Of a stretch of DNA of 20,843 nt, positions 1 through 6,489 are shown in pieces (position 1 is the first letter of the stretch; the number at the start of each line of letters is the position of its first letter). The notes beneath the pieces were generated by a model. The model was given only the letters and a program-made list of their open reading frames with translations, was not told the DNA's origin and did not search any database. This DNA is from Candidatus Coatesiibacteriota bacterium. Lineage in GTDB: Bacteria; JAFGND01. The translations under genes were made by a program, and so were the position numbers. The stretch spans positions 1 through 20,843 of the forward strand of contig JAFGND010000030.1 of the NCBI GenBank assembly GCA_016927185.1, read 5' to 3'.

Positions 1-221
1 CCTATTCTTGCTTTCAAGAATTCATACTCACTTTCTGTTATTTCAGCTGGATAATTAAATGGTATCCCTACCATGATCAGTTGACCTATTTTTTGTTCCA
101 GACTTAATTCAGCTTCTTTTTGCACCTTGACTAATTCTTTTTTTTCAACTATAAAATAATCTTGTTTGCCAGATTTACAGGAAATAATAATTGTAATAAA
201 AAAAAAAATGACCTGTTTCAT
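1..221 (-). CDS. Glycoside hydrolase family 3-type lipoprotein, N-terminal part (partial)
   Basis: This frame begins at ATG 221 and runs off the left edge of the window, so only about 73 residues are visible. The first 15 residues are a short hydrophobic stretch ending in the lipobox-like IISC, with Cys15 as the probable lipidated residue, so the product is likely a lipoprotein. After a charged linker comes LEQKIGQLIMVGIP, which resembles the first strand of GH3 beta-N-acetylhexosaminidases/beta-glucosidases (the NagZ-type motif around Q-L-x-M-x-G). If that is right, the enzyme would hydrolyse a beta-linked sugar at the cell envelope. Its ATG overlaps the stop codon of the PP2C gene by one base (TAATG), which suggests translational coupling. 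The catalytic region lies outside the window, so substrate and activity cannot be judged. Confidence 0.7.
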   Translation of the reverse strand, partial: MKQVIFFFITIIISCKSGKQDYFIVEKKELVKVQKEAELSLEQKIGQLIMVGIPFNYPAEITESEYEFLKARI

Positions 222-1129
222 TATGGAGGACCAAATAGTATGTCAGCAATTTCCAATTGCATGAAAAGATAGATTAAACCAAAGAGAACTATAAGGAAAA
301 TAAGAATACCTGAAATCCACCAGAGCAAAGAGATTTGCTCTCCTTTCTCTTTTTTAATCTCTTGACCTAATATATCAATAACTGATATGATAATTACTGT
401 TATATTGTCCCTTCCACCTCTCTTGTTTGCTAATTCTATGAGCTCATTAATAATCTCCTGTGGAGTAATAGTTTTTGCCAGATGTACTTTTATATCATTA
501 TCAGTAATGTGCCTTGTTAGTCCGTCAGAGCATAGTAATATTTTCTCTCCTTTATGGAGTTTACGGCCATAAAGATCGACTTTAAGGTTTTCCTCCCTGC
601 CAAGACATCTTGTAAGTTTACTTCCAACAGGGCTTTCTTGTGCTTGTTGAGTTGAAAGACCAAGTGCTGTAGCATAAGTATGATCAACAGTAATCTGGAT
701 AAGTTTATCGTTCAGAAAACAATAAGCTCTGCTATCACCAATATTCGCTACATATAAATTATCTTTTTCGATAATTGCAGTAACAACAGTAGTTCCCATA
801 TTTGATTTTTCCTGATCACTTCTTGCCATCCCAAGTATTTCATTATTTGCTTTTTTCAAAACATTTTCTATAAGAGCTTCTATTTTCTCTTTTTTTCGTA
901 TTTCAAAAAAGGACTTGGTTATTATTTCAACTGCTGTTTTGCTTGCAACTTCACCTGCTTTATGCCCTCCCATTCCATCTGCTACAATAGCAAGTATTGG
1001 TAAATCCTTGTCCTCATCTCTTCTGTCTATTAAAGCATAAGCATCTTCATTATTGGTTCTGTTCATTCCAATATGTGAGGATTTACCAACTTCTATTGTA
1101 AACTGGATTTTGTTTGTCTTTTTGTTCAT
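221..1129 (-). CDS. PP2C-family serine/threonine protein phosphatase with C-terminal membrane helix
   Basis: The 302-residue product has the metal-binding motifs of bacterial PP2C phosphatases (PrpC/Stp1 type). NNED lies near residues 26-29, DGMGGH at 51-56, then GDSRAY, CSDGLT and finally RDNITVI. The family uses two or more Mn/Mg ions to dephosphorylate Ser/Thr in proteins. Unlike the roughly 240-residue soluble forms, this protein has a C-terminal extension with one hydrophobic helix at about 268-290, so it is probably anchored with the catalytic domain in the cytoplasm. No Ser/Thr kinase gene is visible here, although such phosphatases often sit beside one. A weak AAAAGAG ribosome binding site precedes ATG 1129. 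The gene is coupled to the downstream lipoprotein by TAATG. Confidence 0.92.
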   Translation of the reverse strand: MNKKTNKIQFTIEVGKSSHIGMNRTNNEDAYALIDRRDEDKDLPILAIVADGMGGHKAGEVASKTAVEIITKSFFEIRKKEKIEALIENVLKKANNEILGMARSDQEKSNMGTTVVTAIIEKDNLYVANIGDSRAYCFLNDKLIQITVDHTYATALGLSTQQAQESPVGSKLTRCLGREENLKVDLYGRKLHKGEKILLCSDGLTRHITDNDIKVHLAKTITPQEIINELIELANKRGGRDNITVIIISVIDILGQEIKKEKGEQISLLWWISGILIFLIVLFGLIYLFMQLEIADILFGPP

Positions 1130-1253
1130 CTCTTTTCACACTGATTAATAAATATTTTTTTGTAAAGCAATTTTTTAAAATAAAAATTTCGTTGAGAAAA
1201 TTTTAATGCAATAACCATTGACACTAATAACAAAATTAGAACCTTGTATCCTC

Positions 1254-1475
1254 ATGAGAAAGATTACCGTCAAGGTTTATCCGAATTCCAAGAGAGATGA
1301 AGTATATGTTGAAAATGACATCCTAATTGTTCGAACCACAAAACAAGCAAAAGAAGGTAAAGCTAACGATGCTGTTGTGAAATTACTATCAAAGTACTTC
1401 AAAATTCCCATTTCTTGCATATCAATTAAAACCGGAAGATCATCAAAAAACAAGATAGTAGAGATAAATGATTAA
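1254..1475 (+). CDS. DUF167 / YggU-family protein
   Basis: The 73-residue product starts MRKITVKVYPNSKRDEV and contains A-x-E-G-K-A-N-x-A and IKTGRSSKNKIVEI, the hallmark pattern of the DUF167 (YggU) family. These are small conserved proteins of unproven function, sometimes placed near cell-division or YlmG-type genes. I chose ATG 1254 because family members begin at this strand. An upstream in-frame TTG at 1218 would add 12 residues with no family resemblance. Neither start has a clear ribosome binding site. A TTGACA hexamer occupies 1218-1223, but a good -10 at normal spacing is missing, so the short leader is unresolved. The gene is divergent from PP2C and convergent with the 86-residue gene. 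Confidence 0.85.
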   Translation: MRKITVKVYPNSKRDEVYVENDILIVRTTKQAKEGKANDAVVKLLSKYFKIPISCISIKTGRSSKNKIVEIND

Positions 1476-1504
1476 AATTGGGATTGAGAAAATCAATCCC
1501 AATT
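1476..1504. terminator. Perfect 12-bp hairpin between convergent genes
   Basis: Arms AATTGGGATTGA (1476-1487) and TCAATCCCAATT (1493-1504) are exact inverted complements around a GAAAA loop. The hairpin starts at the base after the DUF167 stop and ends one base before the minus-strand stop at 1506. No long T tract follows on either strand. Its position suggests a bidirectional transcription terminator or a 3' end stabiliser. Confidence 0.75.
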
Positions 1505-1505
1505 A

Positions 1506-1766
1506 TTAAGAAACCATTAGAAGAGAACGGTTTTGTATTTCTGGTAAAATTTCCTTGTTGAAAATTGGAACAATTTCTCCTGCTTGACTTATATTGAATA
1601 TTCTTCCCTGAACATTAACTTTGCAGTCTTCTTCTAGCGAATTATTATCGAAAACTAGTTCTATTGCCTTGTGAAGCTGAAAAATTCTAATGCTTTCATT
1701 TAAAAACTGCAATACATCAATACCAACTTTTTTATCAGGTTTGAATATTACTTTTATTGGGAACAA
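1506..1766 (-). CDS. Hypothetical 86-residue protein (TTG start)
   Basis: I do not recognise this protein. The start is set at TTG 1766 because an excellent GGAGG ribosome binding site lies six bases upstream. Extending the frame to 1784 would place that site inside the coding sequence. The product alternates strand-like segments (IKVIFKP near the start, AIELVFDN in the middle, VNVQGRIFNI later) with helical segments such as VLQFLNESI, which suggests a small soluble alpha/beta protein. It has one cysteine, no CxxC, and no signal peptide or membrane helix. It lies downstream of the rubredoxin unit, separated by a hairpin and about 165 bases that include an inverted repeat, so it probably has its own promoter. 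Confidence 0.7.
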   Translation of the reverse strand: MFPIKVIFKPDKKVGIDVLQFLNESIRIFQLHKAIELVFDNNSLEEDCKVNVQGRIFNISQAGEIVPIFNKEILPEIQNRSLLMVS

Positions 1767-1785
1767 ATTATACCTCCACAACACT

Positions 1786-1806
1786 AGTTGTACAAATCAT
1801 ACAACT
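1786..1806. repeat. 7-bp inverted repeat upstream of the TTG-start gene
   Basis: AGTTGTA (1786-1792) and TACAACT (1800-1806) are perfect inverted complements separated by 7 bases. They lie about 20 bases upstream of the TTG start at 1766, just before its ribosome binding site. This could be a protein operator or a leader hairpin. There is no direct evidence for either. Confidence 0.4.
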
Positions 1807-1901
1807 GTTAAAAAAATACACCTATTAATAACCTATTACTTTCAATTTTATGATTATACTGCAAATAACATGCCAAGATATCAAGATACAACCTGCTTAA
1901 G

Positions 1902-1925
1902 AGCTGATGAATAAAATCATCAGCT
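1902..1925 (-). terminator. Hairpin downstream of the rubredoxin gene
   Basis: Perfect 9-bp arms AGCTGATGA (1902-1910) and TCATCAGCT (1917-1925) enclose a six-base A/T loop. It starts seven bases after the minus-strand rubredoxin stop codon, the usual place for a terminator. No clean T tract follows on the minus strand, so it may act as an RNA stabiliser or be a weak terminator. Confidence 0.65.
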
Positions 1926-1932
1926 TTGTGAT

Positions 1933-2094
1933 TTACTGTTCTAATGAAAACTCACTTTTACCTGCACCACATAATGGACATGTCCAATCATCTGGCAAAT
2001 TCTCGAATGCTGTTCCAGGTTCAATATCATTATCTGGATCTCCTACCTCTGGGTCATATACATAACCACAGATTTCACAAACATATCTCTTCAT
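1933..2094 (-). CDS. rd: Rubredoxin
   Basis: This 53-residue protein is a classic rubredoxin. It carries two CxxC knuckles, C6-x2-C9-G-Y and C39-x2-C42-G, that hold a single Fe(Cys)4 centre. Between them are the family's YDP, D-N-x-I-x-P-G-T-x-F and LP-x-D-W-x-C-P signatures. It is a small cytoplasmic one-electron carrier. A GGGAGGAT ribosome binding site precedes ATG 2094. It follows the flavin reductase-like gene by 32 bases and lies in the same unit as a rubredoxin-cupin protein, with a flavodiiron gene upstream. A role passing electrons from the flavoprotein to FprA, rubrerythrin or superoxide reductase is therefore a strong inference. It is complete and unfused. Confidence 0.97.
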   Translation of the reverse strand: MKRYVCEICGYVYDPEVGDPDNDIEPGTAFENLPDDWTCPLCGAGKSEFSLEQ

Positions 2095-2126
2095 TTATTT
2101 ATCCTCCCTTTCTATCTTGTTATTCG

Positions 2127-2657
2127 TTATTTCCCTTCAAAAGCTTTGAAAGTAGGCGCAGTTTTAGGACTTTTCCCTTTCTTCAGCAGGTGGTAATTAG
2201 CATAAGTTAATGGAGTTCCCTGTTTCAAGATATCTGCTGCAATAACCTCACCGATAAATACTGTATGAGTTACTACATCTATGCTATTAATCACTTTTGC
2301 TTCCATGAATGATAGAGTATTATCAATTACTATAGGACAATTAGTAAATCCTTTTTTAAATCCCACAGAAGCAAATTTATCTATATCTCTTCCTGATCTG
2401 AAACCAAACAATCCAATGAATTTCAAATCAGCTTCTTCTTCAACAATTGATACACTGAAGAATCCACTTTTTTCGATATATTCATGGGTTAAATTGCTTT
2501 TGTTTATGCTTATTGCTATTGTGCATGGTTCTCCTGATATTTGAAAGACAGTATTTGCTATCTGCCCATTCATTTTATCATCAAGAAATGATGAAACAAT
2601 ATAGAGTCCATAACTAATATCCCTTAGAGCTTTCTGATTAAGTACATTCTCTTCCAT
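2127..2657 (-). CDS. Flavin reductase-like domain protein (Hrb-type / flavoredoxin)
   Basis: The 176-residue product matches the FMN-binding split-barrel flavin reductase-like family. It opens with the ALRDISYGLYIVSS segment and continues with the QISGEP-x-x-IAISINKSNLTHEYI block and a late VTHTVFIGEVIAADIL strand, typical of this family. In Moorella thermoacetica the same domain is fused to a C-terminal rubredoxin as Hrb, an NAD(P)H:rubredoxin oxidoreductase that reduces FprA. Here the protein stops at about the length of the flavin domain, and the rubredoxin is a separate gene 32 bases downstream. An AGGAATAGG ribosome binding site precedes ATG 2657, and the rubredoxin-cupin gene ends only six bases upstream. 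The cofactor (FMN) and electron donor are inferred from the family. Confidence 0.88.
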   Translation of the reverse strand: MEENVLNQKALRDISYGLYIVSSFLDDKMNGQIANTVFQISGEPCTIAISINKSNLTHEYIEKSGFFSVSIVEEEADLKFIGLFGFRSGRDIDKFASVGFKKGFTNCPIVIDNTLSFMEAKVINSIDVVTHTVFIGEVIAADILKQGTPLTYANYHLLKKGKSPKTAPTFKAFEGK

Positions 2658-2663
2658 ATTTAC

Positions 2664-3125
2664 CTATTCCTCTACTATTAATAAATCCACTGGTTTTGGA
2701 GCTTTCACAGATAGGAAAACAGCAGGAGTATCCCCAATATTCTCAAATCTATGAGGGATATCCATTTTACCTTCTATAACATCTCCTTTTTCAGCTACGA
2801 ACTGCTTATCTCCTACAGTAAAATTAATCCTCCCTTTTATTACAAAGAAAATTTCATCTGTTGTAGGATGTTTATGCAGAGGACTTCTTTTTCCTGGAGG
2901 AAGGTTATAGATGAATGGAGCAAGAGACTTGTAATCACCGAAAAATGGATTTACTTCTATTTCATTTCCATATGAAGCTTTTTGCGCATAATGCATGAAT
3001 ATTGATTCAAAATCATCTGATATCTCAGAAAATTTCTCTGCAGGTGCACCACAATTTGGACATTTATCAGGAGGAAACTCTCCCTCATGAATATAACCGC
3101 ATACACTGCAACGCCATTTTTTCAT
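2664..3125 (-). CDS. Rubredoxin-cupin fusion protein
   Basis: The 153-residue protein joins two domains. Residues 1-32 form a compact rubrerythrin-style rubredoxin knuckle pair with C6, C9, C22 and C25 ([10 protein letters not shown] and CPNCGAP), expected to bind one iron. After a helical linker, residues about 60-145 form a cupin barrel. Motif 1 contributes H84, H86 and E91 (LHKHPTTDE), and motif 2 contributes H125 followed by N129 (PHRFEN), a complete metal-ligand set. Family knowledge supports metal binding but no particular reaction; a redox role for the cupin metal fed by the rubredoxin iron is inference. It is the first gene of its unit, with an AAGGAGGTATT ribosome binding site and a strong promoter at 3147-3175. 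Confidence 0.9.
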   Translation of the reverse strand: MKKWRCSVCGYIHEGEFPPDKCPNCGAPAEKFSEISDDFESIFMHYAQKASYGNEIEVNPFFGDYKSLAPFIYNLPPGKRSPLHKHPTTDEIFFVIKGRINFTVGDKQFVAEKGDVIEGKMDIPHRFENIGDTPAVFLSVKAPKPVDLLIVEE

Positions 3126-3146
3126 AATACCTCCTTGTTTTAAAAG

Positions 3147-3175
3147 ATTATAATAAATATTCCTGAAAAAATCAA
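3147..3175 (-). promoter_or_regulatory. Sigma70-type promoter of the rubredoxin-cupin unit
   Basis: On the minus strand TTGATT (3170-3175) is followed after exactly 17 bases by TATAAT (3147-3152). The -10 ends 22 bases before the ATG at 3125 and is followed by a strong AGGAGG site. The -35 is embedded in the hairpin at 3162-3186, which could link termination of the fprA transcript with control of this promoter. Confidence 0.75.
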
Positions 3176-3186
3176 GTTCTTTCAGG
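3162..3186 (-). terminator. Hairpin downstream of fprA, overlapping the next promoter
   Basis: CCTGAAA (3162-3168) pairs with TTTCAGG (3180-3186) around an 11-base loop. It lies 53 bases past the fprA stop and is the only stem seen between the two units. A T run is present within the arm and loop rather than after it on the minus strand, so termination strength is uncertain. It may instead be an operator covering the -35. Confidence 0.45.
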
Positions 3187-3238
3187 TAGTTTTTTCATAT
3201 AGATGAATCTTTTATGTCCGCCACTAATCTCAGGAAAA

Positions 3239-4459
3239 TTACTTACATTCATTGAGTTTTACCTTCAGCGCTTTAGCAAGTTCTCTTCCATGTTCAACAC
3301 ATCTTTCAAGTGCATTAACATCAGGAACAAATTTCACTTTCAAACCTTCACAAGCAATGTTTATTTTCATCTCTTTTAAATAATTCTCCAAAATACCAAT
3401 GCTCTCTCCACTCCATCCATATGAACCGAAAGCACAGGCAATCTTATTGATTGGTTTTAATCCTCTAATATAAGTCAAAACATCTGCTATTCTAGGAAGT
3501 ATATTATTATTCAATGTCGGAGAACCAATCACTATCGCCCCTGAATCTAGAATCTCAGTAATCACATCACTTCGATGATTTTTGGACAATGGTAGTAAAT
3601 TTGTATTTATCCCTTCTGAGATTATTCCCTCAGAAATAGCTTTTGCCATTATTGACGTGCTTTGCCACATCGTATCATATATAATGGAGACCTTAGGTTG
3701 CATTTTCTGTTCTGCCCAGAATTTATACAAACCAAGGATTTTACTTATATCTTTGTTTGTTCTCCATATAGGTCCATGATCTGGTGCAACCAACTTCAAA
3801 GGCAAATCATATTTTGGTAAATCAACAAGCAGTTTGAGAACGAGGGACGAAAAGGGAAGCAAGATATTTGCGTAATATTTCGCTCCCTCATTATGTAAAA
3901 TATCATCCTTGATTTCATCTGCAAAAAGCTCACTAGACGCAAGATGCATCCCAAAAGCATCCTGGGAAAACAGTATTTCCTCTTCATGCAGATAACTGAA
4001 CATACTATCAGGCCAGTGAAGCATTTTTGTTTCTATGAATGTCATATTCATGTTTCCAAGGCTTATTTTCTCACCACTTTTAACAGGAGTAATATCATAT
4101 GTCGTATGCAGCTGTTCATTAAGAGCCTTGATACCAGCAACAGATGCAAAAACCTTTTCGGGTTTTGATATTCCAATCAAATCTTCTAAAGATCCAGAGT
4201 GATCCATTTCAGCATGATTAGAAATTATATAGTCTATCTTCTGAGGTTCAATAATAGAGCTTATTCTTGATATTAGTTCATCCTTGAGGTATGATTTCAC
4301 TGTATCAATAAGCGTTACTTTTTCAGCCAATACGAGAAAAGCATTATAAGTAGTTCCCTTGTTAGTGTTATAGCCATGAAAATCTGAAATACTCCAGTCA
4401 ATAGCTCCCACCCAGTAAACTCTATCGGTGATTTTCTTAGCTTTGAATATATGCTCCAC
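3239..4459 (-). CDS. fprA: Flavodiiron protein (A-type flavoprotein, NO/O2 reductase)
   Basis: The 406-residue protein has the two-domain layout of flavodiiron proteins. The N-terminal metallo-beta-lactamase-like domain (about 1-250) keeps all diiron ligands: HxExDH in NHAEMDHSG, His in MLHWPDS, Asp in FSQDAFG and His in APDHGP. The C-terminal flavodoxin-like domain (about 255-400) begins VSIIYDTMWQSTS, the FMN phosphate loop. The family reduces NO to N2O and/or O2 to water in the cytoplasm, taking electrons from rubredoxin, Hrb or F420H2. The start is GTG 4459, next to an AAGGAGGG site. It lies 12 bases after hcp in an rrf2-cupin-hcp-fprA operon. The length is normal. NO versus O2 preference cannot be read from the sequence. 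Confidence 0.95.
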   Translation of the reverse strand: MEHIFKAKKITDRVYWVGAIDWSISDFHGYNTNKGTTYNAFLVLAEKVTLIDTVKSYLKDELISRISSIIEPQKIDYIISNHAEMDHSGSLEDLIGISKPEKVFASVAGIKALNEQLHTTYDITPVKSGEKISLGNMNMTFIETKMLHWPDSMFSYLHEEEILFSQDAFGMHLASSELFADEIKDDILHNEGAKYYANILLPFSSLVLKLLVDLPKYDLPLKLVAPDHGPIWRTNKDISKILGLYKFWAEQKMQPKVSIIYDTMWQSTSIMAKAISEGIISEGINTNLLPLSKNHRSDVITEILDSGAIVIGSPTLNNNILPRIADVLTYIRGLKPINKIACAFGSYGWSGESIGILENYLKEMKINIACEGLKVKFVPDVNALERCVEHGRELAKALKVKLNECK

Positions 4460-4471
4460 TTTCCCTCCTTA

Positions 4472-6115
4472 TTATCCAAGTATGGTTCTTAAATCCTCTT
4501 CAGGTGTTGTTATAGGTTTAATATTAAACTTCTCAACCAGTACCTTTAGTATTGCAGGAGTAACAAATGCAGGTAATGAAGGTCCAAGTCTCATATTCTT
4601 GATACCAAGATGCAGAAGTGTCAGAAGAATGGCAACTGCTTTTTGTTCATACCAGGAAAGAATTAGAGAAAGAGGAAGATTGTTCACATCAGTATTGAAA
4701 GCCTTAGATAATGCTACAGCAACAAGGATAGCAGAATATGCATCGTTGCATTGTCCCATATCAAGCAATCTTGGAATTCCTCCAATATCTCCATATTCCA
4801 GTTTGTTGAAACGATATTTTCCACATGCAAGAGTTAATATGATGCAATCTTTAGGTACTTTCTGGGCAAATTCTGTATAATAGTTCCTTCCCGGTTTTGC
4901 TCCATCGCATCCACCTATCAAGAAGAAATGCTTAATTGCTCCATTTTTTACTGCTTCTATAACTTTATCAGCAACACTCATTACAGTATTATGTCCAAAT
5001 CCTATCCATATCCTCTTCTCTTCAGCGTCCTCTTTGAAACCTTCTGCTTCAAGAGCTGCCTTGATTACAGGAGTAAAATCCTTATCCTTAATATGTACTA
5101 CTTGAGGCCATGCGACAAGTCCAGTTGTAAAAATCCTGTTTTTGTAACTATCCTTAGGTTTTTGTATGCAGTTAGTTGTCATTAGGATTGCTCCCGGAAA
5201 TTCGTTAAATTCCTTTCTTTGCTCTTGCCAAGCTCCTCCATAATTCCCGACTAAATGCTTGTATTTCTTTAGTGATGGGTAGGCATTAGCTGGAAGCATT
5301 TCTCCGTGAGTATATATATTTATTCCTTTTCCTTCTGTTTGTTTCAAAAGCTCTTCAAGATCTTTTAGATCATGCCCTGATATCAAAATTGATTTGCCTT
5401 TCTTTGGAGTAATTCTTACCTGAGTTGGTTCTGGATGACCATATGAAGAGGTATTGGCATTATCAAGAATTTCAATAGTCAACAGGTTTATTTCACCACA
5501 CTTCATACAAAACTCCAGCAATTTGCCAACTTCCTGCTTTTCACCTGCAAGATAAGCCAAAGATTCATGAATAAAAGAATAAATTCTGTCATCTTCCTTA
5601 CCTAAAATTCTTGCATGATCAGCATAAGCACTAATACCTTTCAACCCATAGGTCAGCAGTTCCTGTAACCCAGTGATATCATCACCCAAACTCTCTTTAC
5701 GCTTCAAAATCGTTACATCTTCTCCTTGTTTCATAATTGATTCTGAGTTTTCCTCAATTTTAAAGTCGGCTGGACTTTCAATCTTTTCTGGCTTTATTCC
5801 TTTAAGTTTACAAGTTTCCTCATAAAGAGCTTTTGCCTTGTTTCTTATATCATTCGCTTCTTTCAGCAGCTTTTCATAACGGTCAGTGTCAAAATTTACG
5901 TTAGTAACTGTTGTGAACAATGCCTCAATAGTGAATCTGTTGATGTCATCATCTACTTTTCCCAATTTTCTAGCTAGATGTGCATACATTGATATCCCTT
6001 TTGTTACATAAATCAATAAATCCAGCAATGCAGCCACATGTGGATCTTTTCCACAAACACCAAATTTTGTACAACCAGTTCCCTGATTTGTTTGTTCACA
6101 CTGATAACAAAACAT
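4472..6115 (-). CDS. hcp: Hybrid cluster protein (hydroxylamine/NO reductase)
   Basis: This 547-residue protein is a full-length Hcp. The N-terminal cysteines C3, C6, C15 and C21 (C-x2-C-x8-C-x5-C) are the spacing of the class with a [4Fe-4S] proximal cluster, not the [2Fe-2S] enterobacterial spacing. Hybrid-cluster ligands are visible in order: His in ISGHDL, Glu in THGEMLP, Cys in TTNCIQ, GGCDGA, LACGK and MGQCND, and Glu in SWYEQK. Hcp reduces NO to N2O and, in vitro, hydroxylamine to ammonia. No Hcr-type reductase lies beside it, so rubredoxin or ferredoxin is the likely donor. I chose ATG 6115 because AAAGGAGGAAAT precedes it and family members start MFCYQCEQT. Extending to 6169 would overlap the cupin gene. 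Confidence 0.96.
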   Translation of the reverse strand: MFCYQCEQTNQGTGCTKFGVCGKDPHVAALLDLLIYVTKGISMYAHLARKLGKVDDDINRFTIEALFTTVTNVNFDTDRYEKLLKEANDIRNKAKALYEETCKLKGIKPEKIESPADFKIEENSESIMKQGEDVTILKRKESLGDDITGLQELLTYGLKGISAYADHARILGKEDDRIYSFIHESLAYLAGEKQEVGKLLEFCMKCGEINLLTIEILDNANTSSYGHPEPTQVRITPKKGKSILISGHDLKDLEELLKQTEGKGINIYTHGEMLPANAYPSLKKYKHLVGNYGGAWQEQRKEFNEFPGAILMTTNCIQKPKDSYKNRIFTTGLVAWPQVVHIKDKDFTPVIKAALEAEGFKEDAEEKRIWIGFGHNTVMSVADKVIEAVKNGAIKHFFLIGGCDGAKPGRNYYTEFAQKVPKDCIILTLACGKYRFNKLEYGDIGGIPRLLDMGQCNDAYSAILVAVALSKAFNTDVNNLPLSLILSWYEQKAVAILLTLLHLGIKNMRLGPSLPAFVTPAILKVLVEKFNIKPITTPEEDLRTILG

Positions 6116-6125
6116 ATTTCCTCCT

Positions 6126-6467
6126 TTAAATGATTTTACTTGGCTCTGTTGGTTTAGGTGTCTTGACAACCAGGATTACAAGATCTTCATCCGTATTATT
6201 GATAAATCGATGAGGATTTAGTTTAGGACTTTCGATCAAAGTATCTTTAAAGACCTCTGCTTGTTCATCCCCTATTTCAACAATACCACTACCAGAAAGG
6301 ATATAGAAGAATACATCAACTGGAGTTGAGTGCTTTAAGAGGCTCTCCCTGGGTTTCAACCTTAGGTGCATAACCTCGACATCTTCAGTTGAGTGAAGCT
6401 TTCTTGCTTCTATATCATGTACAGTCTTTATCACTGATGCATCATCAGCTTTCAATAACCTAATCAT
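6126..6467 (-). CDS. Small cupin-domain protein with a reduced metal site
   Basis: The 113-residue product is a single cupin barrel. Aligned with the rubredoxin-cupin protein of the next unit, motif 1 reads LLKHSTPVD: the first histidine is replaced by leucine, H46 is kept and the glutamate becomes D51. Motif 2 keeps H86 in NPHRF. Both proteins end with a similar VK-[TA]-PKP stretch, so they look related. Metal binding by only two His and one Asp is possible but unproven; it could also be a ligand-binding or structural cupin. ATG 6467 is preceded by AAAGGAGGTAACC, and the gene sits 22 bases after the rrf2 stop and 10 bases before hcp. Its position in an NO-response operon suggests a role there, with no known activity. 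Confidence 0.85.
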   Translation of the reverse strand: MIRLLKADDASVIKTVHDIEARKLHSTEDVEVMHLRLKPRESLLKHSTPVDVFFYILSGSGIVEIGDEQAEVFKDTLIESPKLNPHRFINNTDEDLVILVVKTPKPTEPSKII

Positions 6468-6489
6468 GGTTACCTCCTTTGTTTGTTTT

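Noticed and set aside
1926-1931. Half of an HcpR/FNR-type site (TTGTGA) near the rubredoxin gene
   Set aside because: No matching TCACAA half at the required spacing, and it lies at the 3' end of the gene rather than at a promoter.
6116-6169. Longer N terminus for Hcp
   Set aside because: The extension overlaps the cupin gene, lacks a ribosome binding site, and Hcp proteins start at the MFCYQCEQT segment preceded here by AAAGGAGG.
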